Source of the DNA: Coenobita brevimanus
Lineage: Eukaryota; Arthropoda; Malacostraca; Decapoda; Coenobitidae
Length of the DNA: 64,000 nucleotides
Assembly (NCBI GenBank): GCA_032717465.1
Contig: CM064671.1
Coordinates: 54,295,991 to 54,359,990 of the forward strand
Direction: 5' to 3'
Shown here in pieces: positions 1 to 12,359 of this stretch. The notes beneath the pieces were generated by a model. That model made no database searches, was not told where the DNA came from, and was given only the letters and a program-made list of their open reading frames with translations. The translations under genes were made by a program, and so were the position numbers. The number at the start of each line of letters is the position of its first letter. Positions within the stretch are counted from its first letter, which is position 1.

Positions 1-556
1 GAATAAATTGCAATAGTAATGAAACATATACCAATGGTCTGGAAATGTTATGCAGTATAACACATCCAAAATTAACTAAAATCAAATAAAAGGAACATAC
101 TGCTTTTTACATCTGATTGGGGCAACGTCCTTTTAAAAATTCGTAACAGTATTTCTCCTAAAAATTACATAGGTGGCCAGACTAGGCGTCTTCTGTCCAC
201 TTATGACATTTTTTTCTTACTTAAGAATATATAGATACATTATTCTGGTAACTGCAATAATTATTTAAAAGAAATCATTTTCAAGTCACGTGGACTTTGT
301 GGACTGCTGCTGGCAGCGACCGCTGGAGTAAAAAACAGTAATCGTAGCTGTTTTTTTGTTTTTTTACTGTTGTAGTTAATTACCATTGTGTAGAAATTTT
401 GCAGTAACTACTATTACTATTTTCTTCTCTGATGTAACACTGGCCTTCTGTGAAGAATGATATCTACGTGTTTTGCGAGAACGCTCTGGACTCTGCAGAG
501 CCCATCGCAACTCTTACGGCCAAGGGCTACGATGGAATCGCGAGAACTAGTGAACT
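1..556. other. AT-rich flank, no gene seen
   Basis: No convincing reading frame, RNA gene or terminal repeat was seen before the first recognisable codons of the pseudogene that begins near 560. Confidence 0.5.
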
Positions 557-3500
557 CGGCCAGGATAACATCTACCGTGCCTGGTCACAGGGTTCACACT
601 AACTGTAGAATGTCATACTGTTGTGCCAATACATCCAGTCAGCTATTAAGAAGAGGAACTATGACGAAGGACGAAGATCCCTCTATGGCTGGTTCAACAA
701 CACGTCTATTGCTAGGATCATCATTTCCGTACAGAGACAACTGTCTGTTCTAAGGACAACCTGATAAGCATGAAGGGAAAACATCTGCCCTAAAGCTCAT
801 ACCAGTGAAAATTTTTGACTTCCAGTATACCATAAAGGAGGCTTGTTGTACACCAAATGACTCTTGGGCTGAAACAGTTAAAGCCCGGATCGAATTTGTT
901 GTGGACCTCCATGCAGCTGAAGCTGTTTATCAGAACGTCTGCAGTACGAACTTCAGAACTGGGCATCAAATCCCACTACAGTTCACTGCAGATGATTCTA
1001 AACCATCCAAGCGTCGTAAGAATGGAAGACCAAGTGATTCTGTAAATGCTGAGGCATTTAATCAGGAGATGGAATATCTTGTCACACACGACGAGGAACA
1101 AACAACTGTGCCTATGTTGATAGAAAAAATGCAGACGTTTCAGTCTCCTGACGTAGAACCTTATAGTTTCCATATATGAAGGCTAGTATCAAAGGACATT
1201 TTGGAGACATAATCACGATGGCAGAGGTCCACGGCAAGGGAAGTGTGGTGGCCTTCCGTCACACTGCTGATAAGATAATTGGTGATTTCTACAACCATCC
1301 AAAGGACAATAATTCTCAAGCTGAGAAGCTCCGAATAACTCAGACAGTGGCTAAGCTCTTAAAAAGTGATATGAGACTGATCAACCAATCTAAGATCTCA
1401 TACCCCCAGGTTAGTGAAATGTCCTCCATGGATTAGGCCATTTCGTTCCTGCCAGAATCCCTTTGTGCTCTACTTAGATTGCCCTTCGTGGGAAAGAACA
1501 TTGAGACTAAAGTATCACCCACAGGGCAAGCTATCTTGCAGTCAGCAAGACCTCTTGTGATTACAGCCCCTTTGCAGTTGGGGCAAGGGATGCAGTTGCA
1601 TTACCATTTTGGACCACGAAATTGATACTCTTAGTCCAAGTGGATTCTGCTGTTCCTACCATAGTGAAGCAATCTGAGCCAAGTGCAGCAGTTCAGCAAG
1701 GTAAAGATGCACAACTTCACTGCAGGTGACTACATCCAGTACATGGCAAATAATGTAGATCACCATATACATACTATTGATGGGTTACACACATTCCATG
1801 GAATGGGTATCATTGCTGCTGTTACTTCTACAAAGAGCTACCATTGGCATGTGGCAGCTTTCCGTGATTGCTGCAGATATTGCAACTGTGGGTGGTGTCA
1901 ACATCAAGACCTTTGCTGCTCCATGTTGAGTTGAAACACTCATGTAGGATCCACTGAACTACACTTCACGCAAGGACTTATATATAGAATTCACTGACGC
2001 ACTTTGGGACGTGTCTGCATCTTCGCTCAACACGTCCTTCTTGGACAGGAACTACGCAGTCCTTATATGATGGGCCTAATCCTTGACCAGCGTCTGTTTT
2101 ATATTTGCACACGACAGACTGAAACCGATGCAACCTCTCCTATATATACTCCACGCTTTCATACACTTGTGACCACACAGGCCACTATGGTGTCATTGCA
2201 ATGATAACGTTCGACCAGCCCCTTTGGTGGAAGAATATGGCTATAGTGGATAATGAGCCACAGGAGAGTGAGCTGAGGGAGATTATCCTGCAGTTAGGTG
2301 GATTCCATACTCTCATGAGCATCTTGGGATGTATAGGAAACATCATGGATGGATCAGGGTGAAAAGTGTTCTTGAGCAGGTTTATGTCAGCAACACCGTG
2401 TTTTACATGTTGACTGGTAAAATACATGAGAGAGGAGTGCGTAGCCACATCCTTGTATCAGCAGCATTGAACACAGTGCTTACTTCCACCGCACTGGCTG
2501 TGCCACTCCCTCATGTGAGCCATGCCTTTCCCAGTGAGCAGGATACCTCTGGCAGAACTGCCGATCTGAAGAGTGATCTAAAGGATGCAGCTGAACTGTT
2601 TGATGGCTTGCTGTCTGGTGCTGTCCCCAAAACAGAATGCAGGATTCCCAGGCACTCCTGCGTCTCTTTGCCAAGATAAAGGATACTATGGAGTTCCTAC
2701 TAGACTACCATACTAGAAGGCTATGGGTGCAATATATTGACATGGCCAGTATCATGTGCCGTTTCATCCAGTCAGAACGAACACCTGACTGGAAACTTAA
2801 TCTGTGGGTTTTACAAGAAATGATTCCGTACATGGCAGATGCTGGGTATAGCCTCTATATTTACTTATGACACATGCAACCTATATCCACAGAGAAAATT
2901 TTCAAAGATGGTCTTCATGTGGTGCGACATTCAGACAGGTTTTGGATAGAGTTATCCACAGATCTGTATACTGAACAGGTTCTGATGAGAAACCACAAAT
3001 CCACAGGAGGCCTCACACGAGGACTTGGCGTGGATGAGACCCAGCAGCTAATTTGGCTGTTGTCAAGCCCACAATGTGCAAAAATCAACCATGCCATGCA
3101 GGAACTCACCTCAGCAATCTTCAGCACAAGTGACCAACACAAGGATATGTTCAAGACACGTCAAGACTGGGACATGAGTGGCACAACCAAGCTCCTCTCC
3201 TTCCTGTCTACTAGGTTCCCATTTATACATGACACCAATCTAATCTGCACAGACTCTGGCATATGTGCTGATTCTGATGTCACAGCAGACACAGCAAAGT
3301 GTGTTGGTGAGAAAATCGTCAGTAGCATGAGAGGAAAACATGTCCAGGATCATGTGTTCAAGCAGAAGGAGCAGGTAGTTACCATGGCCAAGAAGTCTTC
3401 AGTGTGCATTGGTTCCTCTTCTGTTGAAACTGATTTTTCAGAATAGGGAGGCCAACAAAGCTGCTCTGGCCAGTGCATTGTGGAATCTCAAGCCAAATGC

Positions 3501-3665
3501 AGGTCAAGCTCTTCTAAGTGGAGCTAAGTATGTACTTGACGGTGGTGCACTTCCTCACAAATTACCTGAGGAAATTGGTCCACATGGCCAAACCTATATA
3601 GACGTATGCGAAAATTACGTCAGGTATGTGAAGAACAAAATATGGACAGGTGGCCACTGCATTTG

Positions 3666-4331
3666 ATAGGCACACATGTGGATCAACAACGAAAGTCAAC
3701 ACGCATCTGAGGCAGCAAAAGGGCAAGCCAGGCCCAGAAACACTTTTCACTAGTGACATGATTTGTACTCTCCCCAAAGGATAAGTTCCTATCCAACAGT
3801 GCCAACAAGAAGAAATTAATAAATCTACTGGGTGCCGAATTAGAACATGCTAGTCACCATGTGTTTCATGTTCAGTCAAACGCTGATGTGCAAATCATCC
3901 AGACTGCAACTCAAATGGCACATGGTCACGACATAGCTGTTGTTGGAAAAGATACTGATATGCTTGTGTGCTTGTACAGTTTGGAACACAACACAAATCA
4001 CACACCATTCCTTTGGCCTGAATTGAAGAGATATGCCCTCAAACCATCACGTTGTTGTGACATTCAACTACTGCAGAAGGCTGTGGGGAAGCAGGTTGTT
4101 GATAGCCTTCGTTTCGTGCATGTCGTTCTGTGCTGCCACATCACATCCTGTTTGTATGGCATCGGCAAGTCAAGAGCCCTAAAGAAGATCCAGTCTAGTG
4201 ACCACTTTCGTCAGCAAGCTGCTGTATTCTACAATTCCCACGCCAGGGTGCATGGTGTTGTGATAGCTGGAGAACATGCACTTGTCTCACTGAATCGTGC
4301 CAAACCTGAAAAGACTACTAACAGACTCTGA
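3666..4331 (+). other. FEN/PIN-like nuclease signature within the family A pseudogene
   Basis: This stretch contains FDRHTCG (about 3664-3684), then SNADVQIIQTA (about 3876-3908) and VVGKDTDMLVCL (about 3940-3975). The spaced acidic residues, in the pattern Asp ... Asn-Ala-Asp ... Asp-Thr-Asp, resemble the metal-binding carboxylates of FEN1/XPG/PIN-type nucleases, where an aspartate after a beta strand is followed by an E/N-A-D segment and a (E/D)-D-x-D segment. The resemblance is by motif only. The following residues (CCDIQLLQKAVGKQVVDSLRF and YGIGKSRALKKI) also fit the helix-rich part after the active site. One frameshift near 3780 separates the first aspartate from the others. Confidence 0.5.
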
Positions 4332-4485
4332 TTGCAGATCTTCCATCAAAAGGTGTCCTCCAGCATGGTGTGTGTAAAACCCCAAATTCTGCCATCTTCA
4401 TCTGCCGCTGCCAAGTACCATAGAGTATATCACCAAGTACAGAAGTGGCTAAGAGCAACTCTTCCCACTGAAGACGGGATGGTTA

Positions 4486-4710
4486 ATGCAGAATGGACAG
4501 ATGGTACCTATGACCATGACGGACATGCATCCTACCCCAATGTATCTACTGGGGACCATTCATTGCAACTGTAAATCGGGTTGTATGACTAAGCACTGCA
4601 GATGGCGGAAATATGGGTTAGGATGCTTGCTGCCATTTGGAAAGTGTAAAGGCATTCACAGCAGCAATTGTACAATGCAAGATGCAGACAGCAACAATGA
4701 TCATGATTAA
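4486..4710 (+). other. Cys-rich C-terminal tail of family A pseudogene
   Basis: The frame reads IHCNCKSGCMTKHCRWRKYG then GLGCLLPFGKCKG and SNC before the stop near 4710. The dense Cys pattern (C-x-C-x3-C ... C ... C ... C) suggests a small zinc-binding module. In intact relatives I recall an equivalent Cys-rich end following the nuclease-like part. It sits one frame away from the preceding segment. Confidence 0.5.
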
Positions 4711-5789
4711 GTACATATGTTTGTATATATGAATACGTTATATATGTACTATATTGTTAATTTGGCCATTATATTTCTGGCCTTGGCATGTGCCACTCAT
4801 TAAAAATTCGTTCGGAATTTGAACTAGATATTCGTTTTTTTTTTTTTTTTATAATATACCTTGATTTGCTATTTTTTAGGTATGTTGACCTATGCTCTAA
4901 TAAATATTTATGTTATAATAGCCACTTGCAAGAAACATCAAATGAGACCAGAAAGGACAAGATGTACCTCATAATCTGGATGTAATGAAATAATATGGGA
5001 ACCTTACCCTTATCTCCAAGAATTTGGTAAACATAATGTAGTAATTAAACCACAAATTTCACAATGTTCCTTATGTTTGACTTTGGTTGATTTTTAATGC
5101 GTTGTTCCTACATGAAAATGGTTAAAGAAAAAAACAGGTTTCACTACTAATGCAATTAGTTTTGGGTGTATCACTAGATTGACTGGATCACAAACACACT
5201 AGGGTGGATCAAATTCCTATGAACTTAGAGTTGCCAGTTTGAAACGTGGTGGAAATGATGCACCATCACGGTCACTATGTCACTGTGCAAACAGTTTTTT
5301 TTATATTACGTACGCTCATTCCAGCAACTTTCACTCCAAAATCGAGGAAATGATGGCAAAAATGATAAAAGTTAATATGTTAGAGAATTTTTCACATGAT
5401 TTAGCTCTGAACGAACCATAAAATCATCTGCTTGCCTGTACTCAGTATATACAAACAGTATTCTGCCAATATAAACAAAAAACTACATTTTGTAGGTTTA
5501 TATGAAACACACCAAACAGTGGCAAACAATGTATTTCTGATCTATTTCATTAGGAAACGTAATCACGAACCGGGCACGTACGTTCCAGTAAGTTTTTTTT
5601 TTTACTCTCACGCTTCAGGAAATCTCTGCGTGACCGCTTACATTGCAGAGGCATGCCATGTCACGCCTGGTGCCCATAGACTTTTTGCATGGTCGATGTT
5701 ACATTTTTGACGCAATGTTCCACACCTTGAGAGTGACAAGGGTAGTGTTGGTCCAAGATTATGGGTTGGCTGTCGTCCATTGTGACGTT
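4711..5789. other. Gap between two convergent pseudogenes
   Basis: AT-rich sequence of 1.08 kb between the ends of families A and B. Short open frames occur here but none resembles a protein. No terminal repeat or microsatellite of note was seen. Confidence 0.4.
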
Positions 5790-6824
5790 CTTCAAAAGAG
5801 TGATTGTGACAGATGATATGTCTAGCTGCACCAGCTCAGTGTACTACTTGGCCTCGAAATCTGTCTTCAGAGCAGGTTTACCAAACACTCTGACATCGTC
5901 GCTGTCGTTCTCAGGTGATCGCTGAAAGAGTGTGACAGCTGTGCAAAGTACGTGTGGATCTTCATCAGCAGTAGCCGACAGCAGGATATTTTCAGGGTGA
6001 CAGAAGTAACTGTTATTGCTGAGTATTAGGCAAATGATGCCCTGATCTTCTTGTGGCAATTCTCACAATAGTTCCACAATATAGAAGATTTCTTGGTGCC
6101 ATCCTGACACTAACTGTTCGATCTCAGTTTGAACCAAGGTGGTGTATAAAAGCTGAGAATGAACAAAACAAGTCGTTTCAATACTGGAGATGGCTCTTCT
6201 GACGACATGTAGAGCCACAGTGTACGGTTGGCTTTAGTTAGCCATCTGGCATGATTCAGTGGCCCTGGCTGCGCAGATGGTTTCAAAATTATGCCTTCAG
6301 CTCCTCCGACTTGCACTGCTAGATATGCACGATGCAAGTATCACTGATCTTGCTGAGATCCTTCTCAGATTCATCTGGTAAGTTTTCCCACACACCCTTT
6401 CATAGCCTATAATTGTCAGATCCTTTGGATCAAACTCAAGGGGTCTACCCACTTCCCCCATGGAGCCAGTTGGACCCGTCGTAGACCGTCAGTGGCTTCA
6501 AAATACTGTCTGAAAACTACTTCGATGAGATGTAACAAACAGACCAGCCATTGTAATGGTCTCTCCAGCTGGATTCCAAGATCACGAATCACCCCATTCT
6601 TATTACCAGTGTTTACGGTCATGCCATCGCAAACAACAGCGTGCAGTGATTCTGATGAATCGGTCTCATGGACAACCAACATGATCTCCTTGGCGATATT
6701 CATTGTTCACATTCAGGGGAGACATGATCTATGTAAGCAGCATCAGTGAAGCCAGTTACTGAGTAGTGGTCTTCCTTGATGATGACCCTCTCACCATGAG
6801 GGGTTTTACTTAGAGTCTTGTCAA
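5790..6824 (-). pseudogene. C-terminal part of a second uncharacterised multi-copy gene (family B)
   Basis: Minus-strand frames read in order GERVIIKEDHYSVTGFTDAAYI (6807-6738), SSESLHAVVCDGMTVNTGNK (6657-6598), LERPLQWLVCLLHLIEVVFR (about 6570-6510), NHARWLTKANRTLWLYMSS (6258-6200), YTPPWFKLRS (about 6150), then NNSYFCHPENILLSATADEDPHV and FEAKYYTELV (6015-5840). The block order, especially CDGxxVNTG, RPLQWLVCLLH and HARWLT.AN, is one I recall from uncharacterised proteins repeated in crustacean, aphid and cnidarian genomes. No catalytic domain is known to me. At least three frame changes show decay. The N-terminal half lies on the far side of the TTAA-flanked insertion at 6825-8604. Confidence 0.65.
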
Positions 6825-8604
6825 TTAACCCCTACACCGTGGGCATGTTTACCAATGTTTTGCGTGTGCCGCGGGGTTATTCGGGCTCCGACAGACTCTC
6901 AAAAAATATTTGCCAAAAATCAGTTATTAGTCCTAGAATATTAAAATTATATATGCTTATGGCACATGCCTTCAGCTTTCTCCTGGAATGTTTGTTGAGC
7001 CTTTGTCGGTTACCGTAGGACTTGTGGAGACCTCTGAAGTTGGGTAACGAAGTCTCCACTTTGCACTTCCCGACAACCCGTAATATGATTACCACAGCCA
7101 GATATTAACACTATAAACACTACTCTATGATTTTGAAGTAGTTTGGGATCCATACTCCAAAAAAAAAACCACTGTGAAAGCAATGAAAATTATGAGCGCG
7201 TCTGACCGTCGCACCTGGGCTAGTTCGCTCTTGGTAATCTGTCATTTATTATTCATAAAACCCCTCACACTTTATATTTCTATTACTATATAACACTTAT
7301 ATATATCTACAGTCTTTATCCATAAGTTTCCTTCAGTAGTATTAGTTTATTGTCACTGTAGGGATTCAATTTCTTTCAGTAAAATACGTAGCATTCACTT
7401 TCTCGTCCTGTATACTAGCATTGAGAGTGAATGTCACTTTCACCTTCACTCTCATAACTCATAGTATTCAGACATGCTAGAGTGAAACTTTCACTTTCAT
7501 TACTCCTAGGGTATATACTCGTATTCTTATAATACTACTCATTTACATTTCTATTTACGTTCTCTATTTTATTTACGTTATTTACATTTCTTTTTTATTT
7601 ACACTGTGTTATGCACTATCACTTGAAGTAACTTATAAAACTATTTTCCACTGTTCACATATATTTACATTCATTACTTTCACTTGCTGTTTACACATTA
7701 TTTACAATTCCACTTGCACTGTTTTACTCAATAAAAAGATCGTAGTCACTCTTTTATCAATTGTCAGCCCTTTACTAAACCTCTTTCCACACGAGGTTTA
7801 GTAGGGGATAAAGGTCACAGGGCCCTTTGCATGGGGGTGAAAGGTCCCTGAAGTTAGCAAGAGCGAACAGACGTACCCCCACACTGGAAGATGAGAGTGA
7901 ACTGATAAGGGTGGGCCGGGGTGGAGGCCTACCAAGGGAAATCAGTACTGCCAACATTTAGCCTCTTGACACAGCTAATTTTAGCACTGAAATGATTGGC
8001 AGGAAATCTAGACAGTACATTATAAATTAGGTAGTTCCAGGTGAATGTAAATATCACTTAGGCTTCTCCCTTCCCTCCTTATATGTATACTTATTACGAA
8101 AATAGATTATACGTCATATCTTATGGGGAAATAAACAGTGAAAATTAGCGAACGAGTGCACGTGAGGTGTTGTCAGGTGATAATTAGCCAATTCCAGGTG
8201 TATGGCACTCTCACTTACCTTATTTCTTTCTTGTATATATTATTTGGTATAAGAATAGGGCATAGGGCTTATTTCAATGGATGAAATCAGTGAAAAATTC
8301 CAGGGAAGATTTACTTAGCATAGCACAGCCTGGCAGGCTAGAGGATAGGGTAATGGAGGGGGGGTAGGGAGGGGAGTCAAGAAAGGGAAGAAATGGCTAA
8401 ATTGTCAACAATGGATGGGAGTACAGATGAGATTAGGAGTGCTGACTAGTGTTGGACATTGGCAGTACTGATAGATGATACAAGCCCCCACTTGGAAGCC
8501 TGGGTGAATTTTAAAAAAACACAGAATCACAAAAGCGACGCCCTGCGGTATGATCCCTTGCTCCCAAGCGTCACGAAAGTGACACCGCGCTGTTAAGGGG
8601 TTAA
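6825..8604. mobile_element. 1.78 kb TTAA-flanked non-autonomous element interrupting family B
   Basis: TTAA occurs at both ends (6825-6828 and 8601-8604). The first inner bases are CCCCTACACCG on the left and, read inward on the other strand, CCCCTTAACAGCG on the right. Family B coding sequence stops at one end and resumes at the other, which supports insertion. No transposase-like frame is visible inside; the interior is AT-rich with a G-rich patch near 8355-8380. TTAA target duplication and a CCC start are typical of the piggyBac superfamily, so I infer a non-autonomous member. The terminal repeats are short and imperfect. Confidence 0.6.
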
Positions 8605-9653
8605 CCCGAACAAACTACGTTTGTCATGGCGCTTTAATGCTGTTGAACGGCAATATCCCTCCAGTATCTTCTCTGACACCCAAGTTTGCTAGGATCAAGT
8701 TTGTTTTCCTCAGCAAGAATACCCATGTCCTTCAGTGCAACATTCACTATGGAGCACTTATCTCTGTTGCTCATTTGGCATCGGTCTGATACACGACATA
8801 GTTCAGGATATGCCAGTATATTCTGACCCTGCTTGCCTGTCTCTACTTCTTCAGTACCATCATCATCATTTTGATCATCTGATACATCACAACTAGTATC
8901 ATCAGTATCATCCCTACATGCTGTTCCTGCATTTTCATCATCATGTATGGATTCCTGAAATGACTTTTCATGAAGCTTTCTTTTCATCTGTCTGTTTGAG
9001 GCGAGTTCATTTTTTGCTGTCCTTTGCTTGTCTACTTTGCCGATGTACGTTTTCCTACAACTGTTTTGGTCCACCCAAAAGGGCCACTCTTCAGGAGTTA
9101 TCTTGAAAGTCCTGGCACAATGACACTCAGACCTCTCTTGAGCATAAACATTTTTGTAGCATTTACAGCAATAGATGTCAAATAATACATCAAAGCTGGC
9201 CAACTTCTCCAAGTAGGTGCTTGAAATCCTCTTGTTTGCAAAATATTTTCATACCTCCTGAGCTTTTATTATCAAGTGTTCCACACGGATAACAATGCTC
9301 TCGTAGTCAGTTATAGGAATTTAAGCCTTCTCATATATATCTGCTACTTGGTCAGCAATAGTTTCAGCATGGGCTTGCATGCTTGATAATGGATCCGTCA
9401 TATTGTGTTACAAGTATTCTCTGATGACATCTTTGCATGTAGGTAGCTGATGCACTGGAAGACTATAAGGTAAACCAAATACGGAATCTTTGACTTTTTC
9501 CCTCGTGCTGCAGGTAGCCATCATTCCAACACAGGGTATAAATGAAAGCAAAAAGTTAAAACTAACAACTGACAAGCACAGTTCGTTTGCGTAACCGGTA
9601 ACAAAGCAGTCAAAATCGGTTTCGTCACTGTCAGAGCTGCCAAAGATCGTATT
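8605..9653 (-). pseudogene. N-terminal part of the family B gene
   Basis: The frame can be followed from about 9653 (NTIFGSSDSDETDFDCF) through KVKDSVFGLPYSLPVHQLPT (9510-9450) and, after in-frame stops, into a 192-codon open stretch at 9212-8634. That stretch has a Cys/His-rich start (DIYCCKCYKNVYAQERSECHC), a basic middle and an acidic linker (DDTDDTSCDVSDDQNDDDGTEE). It ends in LDPSKLGCQRRYWRDIAVQQH, where intact relatives, as I recall them, lead into the part now found at 5790-6824. A stop follows at about 8634, and the frame does not rejoin cleanly across the TTAA insertion, so decay had already begun or continued afterwards. Function is unknown. Confidence 0.6.
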
Positions 9654-9828
9654 ATCGCTAAATTAATACTTCACTCATTCGGTGCAAGCATATAATAAAG
9701 TAACTGGAGGAGCATTGGCCGATTTTCAATAATACAGTAATATTATGTGAATATGGTGTTTCAGGCATCAATATATCCATATTTCGTTGAATTTAAATTT
9801 TTCGGTCCACCCTGATACACACACACAC

Positions 9829-10439
<611 letters not shown>

Positions 10440-10639
10440 TTGATGGCAGCTACAGCGGATCTCATCCAGATTATGAGAGCAACCAACAAGTTAGGAATTT
10501 CTTGGAAATTGTACCTCAGACCACCAATATCTGGATATATCAAAATGGTGGTAATTGTAGTTTCAACCCCAGGTTCATCTGAACATTTACTTATAAATTG
10601 CCAGTTGAAGTTTCTCTCCTCGTGCAGCTCATCCTCCTC

Positions 10640-10790
10640 CTTCCTTGGGATAGGGAGAGAAGTGAGGGAAGTTTGTATAACCGTGCAGTTCCATTGCCCA
10701 GTCGTATCAGTGTCACCAAGTGAAGGCGTCCCTCTCCAGCACCAGATAGCAAGAGTAAAGTAGTATACATCATTGAATTGATGAATTCAG
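10640..10790. repeat. Dispersed repeat related to 15490-15610
   Basis: Both places share AAGTTTGTATAA, GTGTCACCA-GTGAAGG and TCCCTCT-CAGCACCA in the same order and spacing. The repeat class is not recognised. Confidence 0.35.
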
Positions 10791-11178
10791 TTTGGATTAA
10801 GATCACTGTAACATGTAAATTGACTTTAATTGCCTGTAAAACGTGTGAATAACTCTAAAGCCTGATTCACTGGGCGCTTTGTTGATAGTTCTCCTGCTCA
10901 TGTACTTCGTCTCTCCATGATTTCAGATTCTACATCATGATATCCGTAAGTGAGAAAATGGTCAAGATAATATTAATGATCATCATGTGCTGACCTATAA
11001 CTCCTTCATGGTAGTCACGGCATTTTTAGTGTTTTTTTTTACACCGTCACCCACAAAATCGCTGTTCTTATTTGACCTCTGTGTTAGCAATTGCCACTGC
11101 CATAACTGTCATTTAGTTCTTGCAGTTATCTTTTACAACCGTGATTGCGAAGCATGAAAATATGCTATGTTCAGATCG

Positions 11179-11182
<4 letters not shown>

Positions 11183-11243
<61 letters not shown>
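11183..11243. repeat. (TG)n microsatellite
   Basis: About 30 uninterrupted TG units, followed by a GAACATTATAACTTGAT-type sequence that often accompanies such tracts in this window. Confidence 0.95.
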
Positions 11244-11245
<2 letters not shown>

Positions 11246-11593
11246 CATTATAACTTGATTTAGCCAAACTTGGTGGAATGGTTGAGGGCAGTTTTGTTTT
11301 TTACAACAAGGTCAACGGTCAGTGTCTAAGGACTGGATCAAATTTTGACTAAGCAAAATAAATTTCAACAGCTTCAATCTATTTTGGACCAAAGTTTGGG
11401 GCTATTTGATGGCAGTGCTAAAATGGTGTGATTCAGCTTTAAGAACATTCAGTCAAAGGTCAAGGTTCCGGGCAAGTTCAAATTTCAACTCGTGTGATTA
11501 TGTGTTGCTAAAAAACTAAAAATATTATTATCTGATTTTGGGTCAATCTCGTTTGATGAGTTGAAAATCACCGAAAAGATTGACCAATTGTTT
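11244..11593. repeat. Dispersed repeat rich in AAGGTCAA words
   Basis: The stretch carries repeated motifs such as CAAGGTCAACGGTC and TCAAAGGTCAAGGTTC. Similar wording appears at 12360-12600 and, inverted or divergent, at 51090-51960. It looks like a degenerate interspersed repeat attached to the preceding (TG)n. No protein was recognised. Confidence 0.4.
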
Positions 11594-12359
11594 TTAATTC
11601 GCCGCGTGCCGGCTATTTTTAGCCCTATGGGTCACCATTTTTCGACTTTTTTTTTTGGCTAAAATGATAGATTTTGATGTAGAAACAACGATTTTCGCCA
11701 TGAAAATGCTCACCGAGGCTAGGAAATGAGTTTTATTGAGTCCTGCATATTCGTGTACCAGTATAGCCGCGCTCTTATGCTTAACACGTACGTGAGAGAA
11801 AGCCGTTTTCTATGTAAGATATACTCAGGTATTTATTCTGGGAAGGTATAGTAATGTTCAGTACACTTTTCTGATTACTTATTACTTCAGCATCTATCAC
11901 AATTTGCGTGTCTTTCTCACTGTGAATGCATTATCTTACACTTACTTGAAGATAGATATAACCTGACTTCATTATGTACAGTCCTGGCACTTACAAGAAG
12001 GTATTTACAACTTGACTTCACTATGTAGTCCTTACACCTACAAGAAAATATTTACAACTTACACATACATGAAAATATTAACAAAATGTCTTTACTATGT
12101 ACAGCACTGGGTGAGGCAAGCAGGCAGAGTGAGGCAGAGAAAGCGTGAGGGGGGGGGAGCTAGTAAGTGTATGGCCTTGACAGCCTGGGGGATGGTAGAG
12201 GAACAGTTACCTTACGTGCCTGCCAACTTTTACCCGCCAATCTTGAAAAATGCGATCACAGTGAAGTTTTTTATTTTAAACCATTTTAAAATGGCACTGG
12301 CACCAGCCGCTGATTTATGTCAGACTGTTTTGAAACGGCACTGGCACGCGGCAGATTAA
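11594..12359. mobile_element. 766-bp TTAA-flanked MITE-like element
   Basis: TTAA at 11594-11597 is followed by TTCGCCGCGTGCC. The right end reads GGCACGCGGCAGA then TTAA (12356-12359), giving terminal inverted repeats differing at two positions over 13 bases. A shortened relative lies inverted at 41265-41845, sharing ACTTACAAGAAGGTATTTAC and GGCACTGGCACG-type segments. No transposase frame was seen, so it is non-autonomous. The TTAA target suggests piggyBac-type mobilisation by inference. Confidence 0.7.

Larger units (their letters stand above)
560..4710 (+). pseudogene. Broken copy of a large uncharacterised multi-copy gene (family A) with a FEN/PIN-like region
   Basis: Successive plus-strand pieces in shifting frames read as one long degraded protein. 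It starts with a Cys/His segment (HTNCRMSYC ... NCLF near 590-750). It continues through NDSWAETVKARIEFVVDLHAAEA (860-925), HFGDIITMAEVHGKGSVVAF (1197-1260), DHHIHTIDGLHTFHGMGIIA (1759-1815), ITFDQPLWWKNMAI (2206-2245), GGLTRGLGVDETQQLIWLL (3007-3063) and TSDQHKDM (3130-3150). It ends in a nuclease-like segment and a Cys-rich tail. From memory this block order belongs to an uncharacterised protein family of about 1,300-1,500 residues, found in many copies in crustacean, mollusc and cnidarian genomes; I know no experimental function. At least six frame changes and several stops show the copy is dead. It converges on the family B remnant on the other strand. No terminal repeats were identified. 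Confidence 0.7.
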
